Assembly: GCF_949987515.2 (NCBI RefSeq)
Contig: NC_082686.1
Coordinates: forward strand, 48,089,559 to 48,153,558
Direction: 5' to 3'
Origin: Delphinus delphis
Taxonomy: Eukaryota; Chordata; Mammalia; Artiodactyla; Delphinidae
Length of the DNA: 64,000 nt
Shown: positions 1 through 12,200 of the stretch, one piece after another
Layout of the letters: every line of letters begins with the position of its first letter
How positions within the stretch are numbered: position 1 is the stretch's first letter
Made by a program: the position numbers and the translations under genes
The notes under the pieces: model-generated
Seen by the model: only the letters and a program-made list of their open reading frames with translations
The model's database searches: none
What the model was told of the DNA's origin: nothing

Positions 1-630
1 CAAACTGAAAATCTTCTGCACAGCAAAAGGAAACATCAACAAAATGAAAAGGCAACCTATAGAATGGGAGAAAATATTTGCAAATCATATATCTGATAAG
101 TGGTTAATATCCAAAATATATAAAGAACTCACAGAACTCAATAGCAAAAAAGCAAATAACCCAATTAAGAAATGGGCAAAGGACCTGAAAAGACACTTTT
201 CAAAAGAAGACATACAAATAGCCAATAGGTACATGAAAGAATGCTCAACATCATTAATCATCAGAGAAATGGAAATCAAAACCCCAATGAGATATTACCT
301 CACACCTGTTAGGATGTCTATTATCTAAAAGACAAGAGATAGCAAATGCTGGTGAGGATGTGTAGTAAAGGGAACCCTTGTGCACTGCTGGTAGGAATGT
401 AAGCTGGCACAGTCACTCTGGGGAACAATATGGAGGTTCCTCAAGAAATTAAAAATAGAACTACCATATGACCCAGTAATCCCACCTCTGGGTGTATATC
501 CAAGGAAATGAAATCATTATCTTGAAACGATATCTGTACTCCTATGTTCATAGCAGCATTATTCACTCTAGGCAAGGTATGGAAACAACTTAAGTGTCCA
601 TTGACAGAAGAATCGATAAAGAAATTATGA

Positions 631-637
631 TGTGTGT

Positions 638-680
<43 letters not shown>
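631..680. repeat. (CA)n microsatellite inside L1
   Basis: TGTGTGTG followed by about 20 CA units. A second TG/CA patch at 999-1028 continues on the other side of the inserted transposon, so the transposon landed inside or next to an existing dinucleotide tract. It is likely to vary in length between individuals. Confidence 0.95.
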
Positions 681-682
<2 letters not shown>

Positions 683-684
<2 letters not shown>

Positions 685-998
685 GTTGACCCTTGAACAA
701 TATGGGGTGTTACAGGTGCCAATCCCCCAAGCAGGTGAAAATCTGAGTATTGCTATCTCTGCCTCAAAAATGGAGGAATTGATAAATGACTCACCCAAGG
801 GCAAGAAGCTGAAATAGTTTGGATAGAATCAGGACTCAAACCCTAATTCTTTTGATTCTGCATATTATGATCTCTAATCAAACACAAACTTTAGTCAAAG
901 ATCTGTAAAATGAAAATACAGGTACTGTATTTATTGAAAAAAATCCACATGTAAGTGGACCCATGCAGTTCAAACCTATGTTGTTCAAGGGTCAACTG
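683..998 (+). mobile_element. MER2-like (Tigger-type) DNA transposon relic
   Basis: It starts cagttgacccttgaacaa and ends ttgttcaagggtcaactg, near-perfect terminal inverted repeats, and is flanked on both sides by TA (681-682 and 999-1000), the target duplication of mariner-type elements. The ends match the MER2/Tigger2 family as I know it. At about 316 bp it is non-autonomous, with no transposase. Confidence 0.88.
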
Positions 999-1518
999 TA
1001 TGTATGTATGTGTATACACACACACACAACGGAGTGTTATTCAGCCTTAAAAATGAAGTAAATCCTGTCATTTGCGATAACATGAATGAAACTGGAGGGC
1101 ATTATGCTAAGTGAAATAAGCCAGGCAGAGAAAGACAGAGTTCATGGTATCACTTATATGTGGATCCTTAAAAAAAAACGTCAAACTCATAGAAACGGAG
1201 AGAGTAGAAAAGTGACTGCAAGGGCTGGGGTAAATAGACGTTGGTAAAAGGGTACCAACTTCAGTTGTAAGATGAATAGGATCTGAGGAGCTAATGAATA
1301 ACATGGTGACTATAGTTGAAACACTGTACTGTATAATTGAAATTTGCCAAGAGATTATAATTTAAATGTTCTCACCAATTAAAAAATAGTAAATATATGA
1401 TGTAATAGATATATTAATTAATTCAGGGGGAATCCTTTCATAATGTATATCAAGTCACGTTGTATGCTTTAAGTATCTTATAATTTTTTCATCAATTATA
1501 CCTTAATAAAGCTGAAGA

Positions 1519-3044
1519 AAAGAACAAAATTATTGAAAATTGTTGCTTCTGGCAAATAGAATTTAGGAATAGGAACGAACTGCTTTGTAGTATTTGAGCT
1601 TTAAAACCATGTACATGTTCTTCTGATAAAAATGAAAATTAGATTTAAAAAGCTATTTCTAAGACCTACTTCATCAAAATGAATATCTAAGTGGAGTACA
1701 GTCCAGGTGACAGCTGCAGTCAAGCCTTTGGGCCTTGTAGAGGACAAGCCAAATGAATAGCACCCCTGGCAGAAGCCATGCCTGGTTTTGCCCAGATAGG
1801 TATGGATCCAAACAAAAACAATTTTCCCGGCTGCCCTATCAGAAAGCAGCATGGCTCTGTGGTTAAGGCCATGGGTTTTGGAGCCAGAAAGAGTTGGGTT
1901 CACAGCTGCACTAATGTGTAACTTTAAGGTAAGTAACTTAACCTCTCTGAGCCTCAATTTCCTCAAGTATAAAGATGAGGATAATAATGGTATTTGAGAG
2001 GATACTATCAATTATAGTAATTATAACCTCATAAGGGTATCAAAGTATCTGTGAGTTTCCTATGAGGATTAAATGAGATGATACATGTAAAAGCAAGGTA
2101 CCAGGCACATAGTAAGTCATAAATATTCTCTAGTATCATATCTCTAAAGAATGTTTTTAAAGGTGCTTCTATTCTTGGGGAATTTGACACACACTGCCAT
2201 AGAACTCTCAAGGTAGAACTGTTCTATGTCCACATACTTGCTTTTGTGTTTGTAAAGGTTATAGGAAGGGCATCTGTGGTTCACGGGCAAAACTGACAGA
2301 GATAGGGAAGCTCCGACCTGTGGGATCTAGCCTGAGGTAAACCTCCAGGTCTGGTTAGGGCAGACACTTCTCCCCGCCTCCCCTTCCTTTGCTCCTCTCT
2401 ATAACGATTTTCCTCTATTTTTAGCCATAACATACAGCTGAAGTATAGTTTTCATTAGTTGATAAACAAAAGCTCATAAACCTCAGGCAACCACTTTTTA
2501 TATAGAAAGTGCCGCCCCCCCCTCCCCGTAGCTCTTTGTTGGTTTGAATTGTTTTGTTAGCTGATTGGCCCCTAGTGTCATCTTGAAATATTTGGGCCCC
2601 ATTCAGGTTGGGTTTCAGTCAGAGGGAAAGAAAGGGAAGAGGGGAAAAAGAAAAAAAAAAAAAAAAAAGAGTAAGGAGCAGTGGAATAGGGAAATCAAAT
2701 CAGTCAGTTCTCCAAGGACACTGCAGGGTTATGGAAAGCATTTCTGGATACCTGCCATGTGCAGGCATTGTGCTGGCCTGGGAATACAGATGAGAAGCAA
2801 AGGGCAGAGCTTCGGAGATACTTCGAGGACAAAATAAGCCTAAATCGGACAGAAGGGAGAGGAGCCGGGCATCAGCAGGCATCAGGGATCATTAATTAGC
2901 TGCCCAGTAGGTCCTTAGGGACATTTCTTTTCTCTCCCATTTCTGTGGGGGGACACACAAATTCCAGATCTGGGCTGCACTCTAATTCTGTAGTGTTGCT
3001 ATGAGTATCTCGCACCCCCCTCCCTAGATACTGAGGAGCTCAAA
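1519..3044. other. Repeat-rich non-coding stretch
   Basis: Apart from the MIR above it holds a GA/A-rich low-complexity tract at 2625-2670 and a short ancient-repeat piece near 2745-2800 (acctgccatgtgcaggcatt type). No exon with splice sites was seen on either strand. Since ABI3BP exons should continue to the left, this is probably ABI3BP intron. Confidence 0.6.
1848..2130 (+). mobile_element. MIR SINE
   Basis: Contains the MIR order: gtggttaag, the core with gtaacttaacctctctgagcc, then tcctcaagtataaagatgagg, ending in aggattaaatgagatgatac and ccaggcacatagtaag. Degenerate, as expected for this ancient family. Confidence 0.85.
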
Positions 3045-3262
3045 GTGAAAAGGAATAAAAAGCAGCCGCATAGCACAGGGAGATCAGCTCGATGCTATGA
3101 CCACCTAGAGGGGTGGGATACGGAGGGTGGGAGGGAGACGCAAGAGGGAGGGGTTATGGGGACATATGTATACATAGAGCTGATTCACTTTGTTATACAG
3201 CAGAAGCTAACACAACAATGTAAAGCAATTATACTCCAATCAAGATGTTAAAAAAAAAGAAT
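3045..3262 (+). mobile_element. L1 3' UTR fragment, cetartiodactyl type
   Basis: Contains catagcacagggagatcag, then gctgattcactttgttatac and agcagaagctaacacaac, ending tatactccaatcaag plus an A run. This is the characteristic L1 tail of cetaceans and ruminants. Confidence 0.85.
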
Positions 3263-6200
3263 ATGGCAATATGAAAAGAAGAATTGCTCTTTTTAGAGAC
3301 TAGTGGAGTTCCGTGCTCTTAGCTGTTCTTCTGCCTGATGAAAAGTTGCAAACCTGAGCAATCAACTCAATTTCTTCCTTCTTTAATGAGGAAGCAATTA
3401 TTCTTCTGCTGCTCAGACCTACAGTAAAACTAAATAAAATGCCCAATGCTCTGGCAGCTTATTTTATTCCTTTCTACAAAGCCGAGGAGAAGAGATATTG
3501 TAAGTTAATACAGACTGCAGAGACCAGAATTTCACAAAAACCATATGAATAAGGGCATAATGGCCATTCCACATACCTGGTTTGTTCAATCAGATTTACA
3601 GTATACAAGAAGTTGCTGCCTCTATTCCAGTTTATTTTTAGTGCCAAGGTTTTATTAAGTCAAACAACATAAACCAACGGTCCCAAACTATCTTTGCTGT
3701 CAGCTACAGGAAACTTTGGTAGGTTTTAGTCTCAGAGGAAGAACTGTTCTCCAGAATCCTCCCAAACCACAGACGACAGTTGAAGTACTTGAGCAGGTTA
3801 AGTAAACTTGATTTATCTTAATTCTCAGACAGAGTGCCTTTTCCATAGGAAATCGCTAGACCACATGTATGTCTAGCACACAAAGTGGATTCTTCAGTTT
3901 TTTAGCCAAGCAAGGAGACACATGGTCTCAAATAATTTGTCTGACAACAAATCACAGACCACAGACATCGATTCAAAGCAAAAATGCTTTATCAGGACAA
4001 TTCTACTTGCTGTAAGATGGACCTAGGTTTTGGTTTTATTTTCAGTTCCAGTTTTCCCACTGATTCTGTGCATGGCTTCAGATAGCATAAGATTACATCA
4101 TTTTAGAGCTGGGAGAGATTTCAAGATCAATTAGTCCACACTTTGTGTCCTTTTAAGCAGTGGTGCAACACAATTTTTTAAGCCATATACTTTATCATTT
4201 CTTCCATTCACGGAACTAAATATAATCATAGTGGTCTTTGCAAACAAAGTAGTTGGCTCCGGACAGGAGAGGCTCTTCTTAATATTTTTCTTTTAGTTCA
4301 ACAAGAGCCACACAATGAGGTTTCATGGGGAAAAAAAATAAGTGGAAAATAAATATTGGAGAGTGGCCTAGATGGGTACTGATTCAGTGGACACTAACAT
4401 CTCTACATTTTCTTTGTATTTTAGGGGCGGGGGTGAGAGAGGGATCCTCCAAAGAATGTGATAGAGTTGTGCCACAGCCTCTTGCCTCTGTTAACAGATC
4501 TCCTGCTTCACCTGACTAAAACAGCTCTGGCTGCCCAAACAGCCCCTCTTCCCTGCGTACATCTGTCACCCCAGCTGCAAGAAGCCATCAGCAAGACCGG
4601 GCCTGTCCCTGCTGTGCCGCCCTGGGAGCTGCACCCAGGCTCCTCAGGGCAGCCAAGCGGCTCCGTTTTCTAGAGACAGAAGCATCTCACGCCAGGTGTG
4701 CAGCTGAACTCTCCCAGCAGCAAGACACCTGCTGGATGGTCCCATACTGTGGGTTATTTTTTGAGCTTCTGCAGAGTAAATAAAACTTGGCTAAGTTGTT
4801 AAAAATGGGCAGGGAGACGGTAGCATCATTGACTGTCTTTTTGATTCTAGAATAGTGTGTGAACACTTAGAATTTTTATTCCCAAAAGCCCTGTAGATCT
4901 ATTTTCTCTGCCTTGATTCTCCTGGATGTTCTAACACCAAGCTCTACTCCACCTATGTCACTGTGTAACGATTAGCCAGTAATTATCACCTGTTTTTAGA
5001 GCTCCTGTTTTTAAGTCAGGACAAATGATGGAAAATGCTACTAAAATAGATTCTTTATATGTGTCTCCTAGAATTAGAAAAAAGCTAGATATTCTTTCAG
5101 AAGTTATTATCTTCCAGCTTTTCAAACAGGGAATTCCAGAACCTCATGGGGGAATTTTAACAGCTATAATTCAAAGTTTGCTTATTTAGGGAGTTTACTA
5201 TGTATTTGGACTCAAAATTTTCCTCAAGTAATGAAATGTGACTGAAGTCATTCTTTATAGCTAATAAAAACCACCTGCTAACTGCATCCTGTACATACTT
5301 CCTCTTTATTTTACAGGGAGTCTTTTATTAACATTAATCTTGGATCATGGTTGGGGTAGAGAAGATACAATAGAAAGGAACGTTGCCTTAACAACGTAAG
5401 ACAGTATGAAAAAAGCTTGCATCAAAAGAGCCAACAAACCTACATTGGGGAACTCGTAGTTTTATTATACTTGCTGTAGCCTTGCTGTCAGTAGTAACTT
5501 TGAAGACTACTTATATTTCACCTAAGTTGTGCACGTGGATTTCACGTGGACTACTACTGTTCTTTCTTTTCTTGCCGGCCTGCTTCATGCCATCCTATCC
5601 TTTACTGTCAAGTTCTTGTCTCAAGTATTCCACGAGGCTTTCTCTCCTCTTCTAATTGCAGAACCTGGGTGTAAGTCCTACATCGGCATGTTCTTTTATT
5701 CTGTGTTATGATGTTTCATGGGTGTTAGCTTTGTTTCCTCAGGTAACTTTAGGCTCAGAAATCTCAAAGTAAATGAAATGATTTGACTTCACTTTGACTT
5801 CACTTTGGTTATTTGACTAATAGGGGTTTCAACACATAATTTTAATATTTCAGCTCAAAACATTTCTGCCCATTAGACAGATTAATCTCCATCATACCTC
5901 TGAGAGTGCAGAATATATTTACAAGCTCAGTGGGGGCTGGGATCTACTGAACTACTAGACCACCACAAAGTTTCCCATGGCATAGACTAAATAATTTTCA
6001 TTAGAAAATTTACATCCATGTGTGTTACATTTGTCCCCAGTGTGAGAATGTTCTTTACTTCAAACTACTGATATACAACTTTTAAATCATGACCCATTAG
6101 GGACTATCAATATAAAATCCTGGTCAAATCACATTTATGAACATTAACAGTCTTTATATCTGAATGGATTTCATTTAATTGTACCGAACTAAAAATAACA

Positions 6201-6779
6201 TTAAATAAGCCACATACAGAAATGCATAGTGGCCCCAACTTTATGCCAAGTTGTAAAACCTGGCATGGAGTTCTGATTACAGGGACTCCTAATCTTAGTT
6301 TAATAGTGCTTTTTCCAAAGACAAATCCAGAAAGGGCTTCCTTTGGGTTTTGCTCGTCTTGGGATAAGGATAGGTTGCAGGGGTCCTCCTTAGAAGGTGC
6401 ACTGATGACAGACAGCAGAGACAAGCAAGACACATAGGAGGAGGGTGGGATAAAGAGGACAAGGCTGTAGCGGAGTCTGAAACAATTACAACCAGAAGCT
6501 AGATGTGAACCCCATGACCTGATCGGTCCTGTGATTCCAGAATGAAATCCAGCTCAGCCCAAAGGCACGTTTCTCTTATGCACCTATTTGACCAACTAGG
6601 TCAGATGCCAGAATGGTACTCATGAAAGAAATTAACAAAAAGTTCTTTTAGTTAGATTTGTTCTACCAGCTGCTATTCATTATAAGTAGCTCTAGTATCA
6701 AAAGTGATTATTCCAACTAAATGAAAGTCAGAATGAAAATGAAAGTCAGAGCAAGGCACTCTCCAGTTACCATCCTTTA
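3263..6779. other. Non-coding stretch, largely unique sequence
   Basis: No ABI3BP-like exon was found on the minus strand. The one patch that stands out is the GC-richer block at 4425-4800, listed separately. The rest is AT-rich and not recognisable to me. Confidence 0.55.
4425..4800 (+). other. Candidate + strand terminal exon or LTR remnant
   Basis: A pyrimidine-rich tract ending in tttgtattttag (AG at 4423-4424) leads into about 350 bp that is clearly more GC-rich than its surroundings. It closes with AATAAA at 4779-4784 and a GT-rich stretch. The layout resembles the last exon of a non-coding transcript antisense to ABI3BP. A degenerate LTR polyadenylation region would look the same. Open frames are short and not convincing. 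Confidence 0.25.
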
Positions 6780-7295
6780 GGGTCTCCCCATCACTTGACC
6801 ATGTTTCTTGATCTGGCGCAGAAGGCCCTCCCTAACTTGGCTTCTGCTTCTCTTGGCTTCTACGGCTTCCGGACACTTTTCGCCCCTCACACTGGTGAAA
6901 ACAGCCCGTTATTCATCACACACAACCGTGCCATTTCGGGCCACTGCTCTGACATGTGCTATCCTCCCTGACATTCCTTTCTCTTAACAGTCACTTAGCT
7001 GGCTCCAGCCTACTCCTCCTTCAAGCCTCAGCCTAGGGGTCACCTCCCCCAGGAAGTTTTTCCTAATTTCCCCACACTTTGCGACGTGCCGCCCACTCTG
7101 GGCTTCTGTCGCCCCTGGTGCAGACTTCTACCAGAACTCTCACCACTTTGTGTAGAATAATCGGTCATTAGCGACCTACCCCACTAGCCTCGAGCTCCTC
7201 AAGGGCAGGTACCATGCTTACTCCTGTTTGTAGGCACAACACGAAGCACAGGGCTGAGCACATTGTTGGCACTCAGTAAATGTTAGCTGAATGCA
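6780..7295 (+). mobile_element. L2 LINE 3' fragment
   Basis: Shows the usual L2 tail: ccttcaagcctcagcc, cacctcccccaggaagtttt, gagctcctcaagggcagg, and the end gcactcagtaaatgttagctgaatg. About 500 bp, degenerate. Confidence 0.8.
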
Positions 7296-9105
7296 GACCC
7301 CAACCTTTTACCAACAAATCAGGTTTAAAAGGTCACTGGCATTATTCTACCTCTGATTATGAGCTAATAGGTGCACTGTGAAATCCGAGAACAGCCTGAT
7401 TCAGAAAAGGAATACAATGAACATTTAGAAATTGGATGCCCTTCAATGTACTTTCTGCATACTACACAGCTCACTTTTTCTTAAGTGGAATAAAAAGCAA
7501 GAAACTGCAGAGAAAAGCCAAGTTTTGTAAGCCCAAATCCACCTATTAAAAAGTCCAAATTAAATGACCTTTTCTCTTTTACTCTTTCCTTAAAATAAAT
7601 TATAGGCTCTCTCCCTGTTAATCTTGCTAAGGAAACAGAACCAAGATCATCAAATGGGCTTTTACTGAAATATATGCTTATTTTGGCTAACTTAATACCT
7701 TCAAGAAAATTAGCAGTTGCAAAATTCTCCATATTACAACTCAGAGAACTTAAAAGAAGAAAACATACACTGCTGGAAAAGTGTCGTTTTTGCTGTATAG
7801 GACTACGGTTTGTATACAGCAAACCATCTATAATGAATTAGATACTTCCTTTTCTCCTGAAAAGATTAGAAAAGTCTCCCTGCTGTCAGAGCCCAAAGAG
7901 GCTCTTCTGGGTGTCACAATCAATACCCAATTCAATTCAGTCACATGACAATGAAAGATACAAGAAATAAAACATGAAAAAAAAAAATCTCTGATGCTGA
8001 AGTTCCAGTCTTCACCTCCACTGATCCTTTTCAACACTGAGGAACTTTATCAAGTTATGAAATACTCAATCTGGAAGAACTCCTGATTGTGTGAAAATTG
8101 ATCTATGTTGCTTGGGATACTATAACTTAAGATGTCAGGGGTGTTTTTGTTTTGTTTTATACTGAAAGTATAGACAGTTTATCAGACAATGTTTTGGAGC
8201 TTGAAGGAAGAAATCGATTTTTCACAGAGAGTGAAATTTAGTCCAGAAATGAATTTAGCACATTGGCTTTATCATGGAAATGCTTGGCTGTATCCATTTG
8301 AGATTCTGCTTGAGCAATACATTTCATAATTTAGCCAGGTAAAACAAAACAAAAACAAAAAACCCCTTCCCTACTACATTTCTAGAAATGCCTAAGGCCC
8401 TTATTTTTCTTGAAATAATAAAATGAACTGATAAAATATTAGGTATTTTAGATTTAAAAAGGAATCACAAAACTATACAGCAAGATAAACAACCTGGTAT
8501 CAATGTGTAGTAAGGAATGCCAAGAAAAGTTGTTTATTATTGAACAATTGTTAATATTATATATGTCCATTTTCAAAAATCTATTCTCATTGGTCTATAT
8601 TAAAAAGACCCAAAAGCAAAGGGTTACTGTGTCTGGGACTAGTCTGTAGCTATACTAAGCATTAACTATTACAAACTTTCACCTACATTTGTCCCATGGC
8701 TTTTGTTTCCTTGCCCCCTCCCTTCCAGCATGCCAGGCAACTTCTTCTGTGCTTTCAAATCTAGTTTACACCATCCACACTCCAGTTGTCTCTGGTCTAT
8801 AGACTTTTCCTCCTCTAAATTTTGGTATTTAATATCAATGTTTGATATTAATGGCCTTCTATCTTTCAATGTTCCCAGCTGTACTGTTAACTTACAAGAC
8901 CATCTTGTCAGCTCTTGTATCCCCACCAATAACTTGCATATTTGTAAACCATGACTCTAGGGGTATCTAGTGCTGTGTATGGAAAGCCAAAGAATGAAAT
9001 GCAAACTAGACCCTCCCTTAAGATAGAGACGGGTGATGTCATTTTACTCCTTTGTTATGATTTTTGCACTCTCAGAATTCACCTGTAATAGCACTGGTGG
9101 CTCAC
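7296..9105. other. Non-coding stretch beyond the last exon seen
   Basis: AT-rich, with an A-rich run near 8340-8360. No exon or family-assignable repeat was recognised. It is taken as the intron following exon 9106-9214. Confidence 0.55.
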
Positions 9106-9214
9106 CTTGTGTCTGGTTTTAGATTTTCTACTGTGGAGAAGGTTTGATTTGTAGTTTGAATGGACTTGTTCTTCCCACCGAATGACCCATTTTCTCTGGA
9201 TATAACTTCATATT
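9106..9214 (-). CDS. ABI3BP: ABI3BP exon with middle of C-terminal FN3 domain (109 bp)
   Basis: Encodes EYEVISRENGSFGGKNKSIQ then TTNQTFSTVENLKPDT, continuing the FN3 domain (EYEVI strand C; VENLKPDT is the classic strand E-F linker motif). Sequons are NKS and NQT. It enters in phase 1 and leaves in phase 2 (CACAAG|GTGAGC), the only exon here not symmetric, as expected for an intron inside a folded domain. The next exon should begin with the base completing Ser, then YEFQV; it was not found to the left. Confidence 0.97.
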
Positions 9215-12200
9215 CTGAAAAGCAAAAAAAGCCAACAGATACTTGTCTTTATGCTCTGGTGGACTGAATGTTCTCGAAGCTAACCGCATAACAGAGTCAA
9301 CTCTCATAAAAGTGAGCAACAAGATTGCAGGTCTAGAGACGTATTGATTGTACACATTAGCAAATTCCAAGTGGGGACTGTCAGAGGATGATGAAGGTCC
9401 CAAAGCATTTGGGGAGTTGCTCATTGACCATTTCTGTTTTCTCTTTACCATAGCAGCAAAGGTCTGGTAACTGTGAAGACTGTTGATGCTCCTATGGTAG
9501 CGTTGGTTATGGATAACCTATGATTTTGTTAGGTAAGTCGGATCGTCTGCCATTGCTGGAAAGCCCAGTTTGGCTTTGTAAAAAAAACATTGTATGAGGA
9601 GCGGTGTTTCAGTAGAAACACATTTCCTGCTCATGGGGCTTCACAATATAGCTGGGAAAAACGTCACTGGTACTGCTGCAAAACGTCACATGGTACTGCT
9701 GCAAAAAACTGAGTTGAAAACCACAGCAGCAAATAACAGTTAATCAAATAATGAACAATGAACTATACTTTTCTATAGTTCATTATTTTGAACTACAGAA
9801 TTATGGGATTTTGATACCTACTGCTTATGTAAGTTACATAAATTTTGTACATACTGCTAACATATACCCCCTTGATAATTATCTTTGAATTAAAAAAATT
9901 ATGCCCTTGAAGTCTGCATAGAAATCTGCATAAATTTAACTTAAGGGCAGGTGTCTATGAACTTGTAGGGCTAATCAAAAGAAAGAGACTTTCAGAATAA
10001 GAGAATATAATTTACTAATTTACTTTCCCTGCTCTCAGTTGGGGTTCAGTTTAATGCATGTGACAAGATCACACAGAGGGTTAAAAAAATCGAACAAAAA
10101 ACAACAACCAACCAACAAAACCCTACTCAAAAACAGCTTCATCAGTATGAAGAAATACACAAATGGTGGGCATTAGGGAAAGTGGGAAGGTTGCAAAGGA
10201 GCTGGCAAGTTACTGGGGATTTCTGCTGTTAGCACTGAGACCAAAGGTAGGAGATGGATATCGGAAATAAAACTGAAATTATAGAGTAACTCATGGAGAC
10301 TTATAATCACCAATTTTAATTTGGGAAGGATCTTTACTGGTGAATTTTAAAAAGCCAAAAAGGAGGATCACTTTTTCTGAGTAATTTCCTATGACCATCA
10401 TTTTGAAAATTTGAAATTAAACTGGAAGGCATGGTCATTGTATCAGGACACATTAGTGCAGCTATTAAAGGACTAATGGCCCATATTTAAGATTCCTTCC
10501 TCAGACTCTCTGCTCCCAACCTATGTCTCAGCTGGCTTTCTATTCTAAAGGAGTGTGGAAAGAGAGGGAGAGGTAGGATCCCAAATTCAATTATGTTCGT
10601 TTTATATCTTTTCCTCAGCTGTGAAGGGACATTTACTAGAAAAAGATCAGAGTAATTAGAAAGGAAGTAAAATTGATTTTTAAAAAATGGAAACTGCATG
10701 ACTTAATGGGAAGAGACAGACCAAGCCACTTGCCTGGATCTCAGTCTCAGTTTTACCATCTGTAAAATGTCCATAGTGTCTCTTCATAGTGTTGCTTGTA
10801 GGGATTAAAGAAGGAACATATGGAAAGTGCTTAATATTTTGCTCAACAGGTGGTACCTATTATTATTATATCTTTTATTATTCCTTATTATCCCCGAGTT
10901 GTGTTTTGAAACTAGGATCACAAAAATTTGAGAGATTCCAATTGGAAAGATTCAAGTGCTGCTTAGTCACCAAAAGAGCAATTTATATGACACTCCAGCT
11001 GGTTATCCATGAAAGCAATCACCTTCAAAAAACATCTTTGTTTGGGTCATTCCTCATCGACTGTGTGATATTCTTTGTAATATCACCTTAGCCTTTTAGT
11101 ATACTTCAACACTTACAGCACATCTTTTATAATTTTCTTTTGACTCAAGTTTTAAATGTTAATTTAATACTATTTTTGTCCTGAAAGACTGGAGTTTTCA
11201 AAATGGATCTAGAAGTTACCTTCATGATTAAAAAGATATTTAGAATTTTTCTCAGAATTCTTGTCTTAGAATGTATATATCTTTCCTTTTTAATGCTTCA
11301 AAGTGATAATAGCTTTTCATAAATCCACGAACATTATAAAAATCTACCACCAACAACAAAAAAGTATGTGTCAATATTTCTTATTTTAAATAGGGGATTT
11401 AAAAAATAATTTCATTAACAGTAAAGATATAAGAAAATCTACAAAGAACTGACACAATAATTGGTCTGTTTTTTCCCCCTCAGAGGGTTTTATTGCCCTA
11501 TTATGAGATAATTCACTTAGAACATAATTATTATAAATATTGGGAACATCACTGTCTGGTCAATACGGCATGAAAATAACAAATGGTGATACTACTCTCT
11601 GTTAAGTCTTATACTCACAATAAATTGATAGCAAGAAGAATTATTATTATAAATTAAAAAACCCTGAAGTTCAAAGAGGCTAATTATAGATCCAAGTTGC
11701 ATTATCTAGAACACAGTTGGTCTGGGATTTAAATCTATGTCAGCATGCTCTTGATGTATCAGAAAATGACACCTTATAAGTAATTTAAGTTGTCCAAGGA
11801 CCCAGGCTGTGGCCAATCTCTATGGTGTACCTATTTCTACTTTAGTGTAGAAGGGATATGGAGAAGCATCTGAATTTGGATGCATTTACTAGAGGTGAAT
11901 ACATGCCTATCAATTAAAAGAAAGATTACTGACAGAAGTCAACCTGGGGAATGAAGAATATGTTTCACTCTCTTTTTGTTATCTTTCTTAATTCTTTCTT
12001 GAAAAACCATTTCCAGTGACATGAGAATTAATCTCTGTATTATCTGAGCTGCTGGTTTATAAAAGATTACATTTGAAATCAAGTGGTATTTAATGGAACA
12101 CTAAAAATAAACAAAAATGGAAAAAAATAGAACAGATCATTAGGGCATATGGTCCAACAGTGAAATATAGACTAAGTGAGTAATGGTTAAATATGGACTT

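Larger units (their letters stand above)
1..1518 (+). mobile_element. L1 3' end (ORF2 C-terminus and 3' UTR), truncated by window edge
   Basis: The + strand carries late L1 ORF2 sequence. Positions 44-328 are still open, with [16 protein letters not shown] and [18 protein letters not shown], typical of the region after the reverse transcriptase. After 328 the frame is broken. The 3' UTR follows and ends near 1510 in the usual accttaataaagctg. It is interrupted by a CA repeat and a MER2-like element (683-998). This is an old, inactive copy. Confidence 0.9.

Noticed and set aside
44..328. 94-residue open frame at the left edge.
   Set aside because: It is late L1 ORF2 in a truncated, otherwise broken element, not a host gene.
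441..817. Open frames with Cys-Val or His-Thr runs.
   Set aside because: They are translations of the CA/TG microsatellite.
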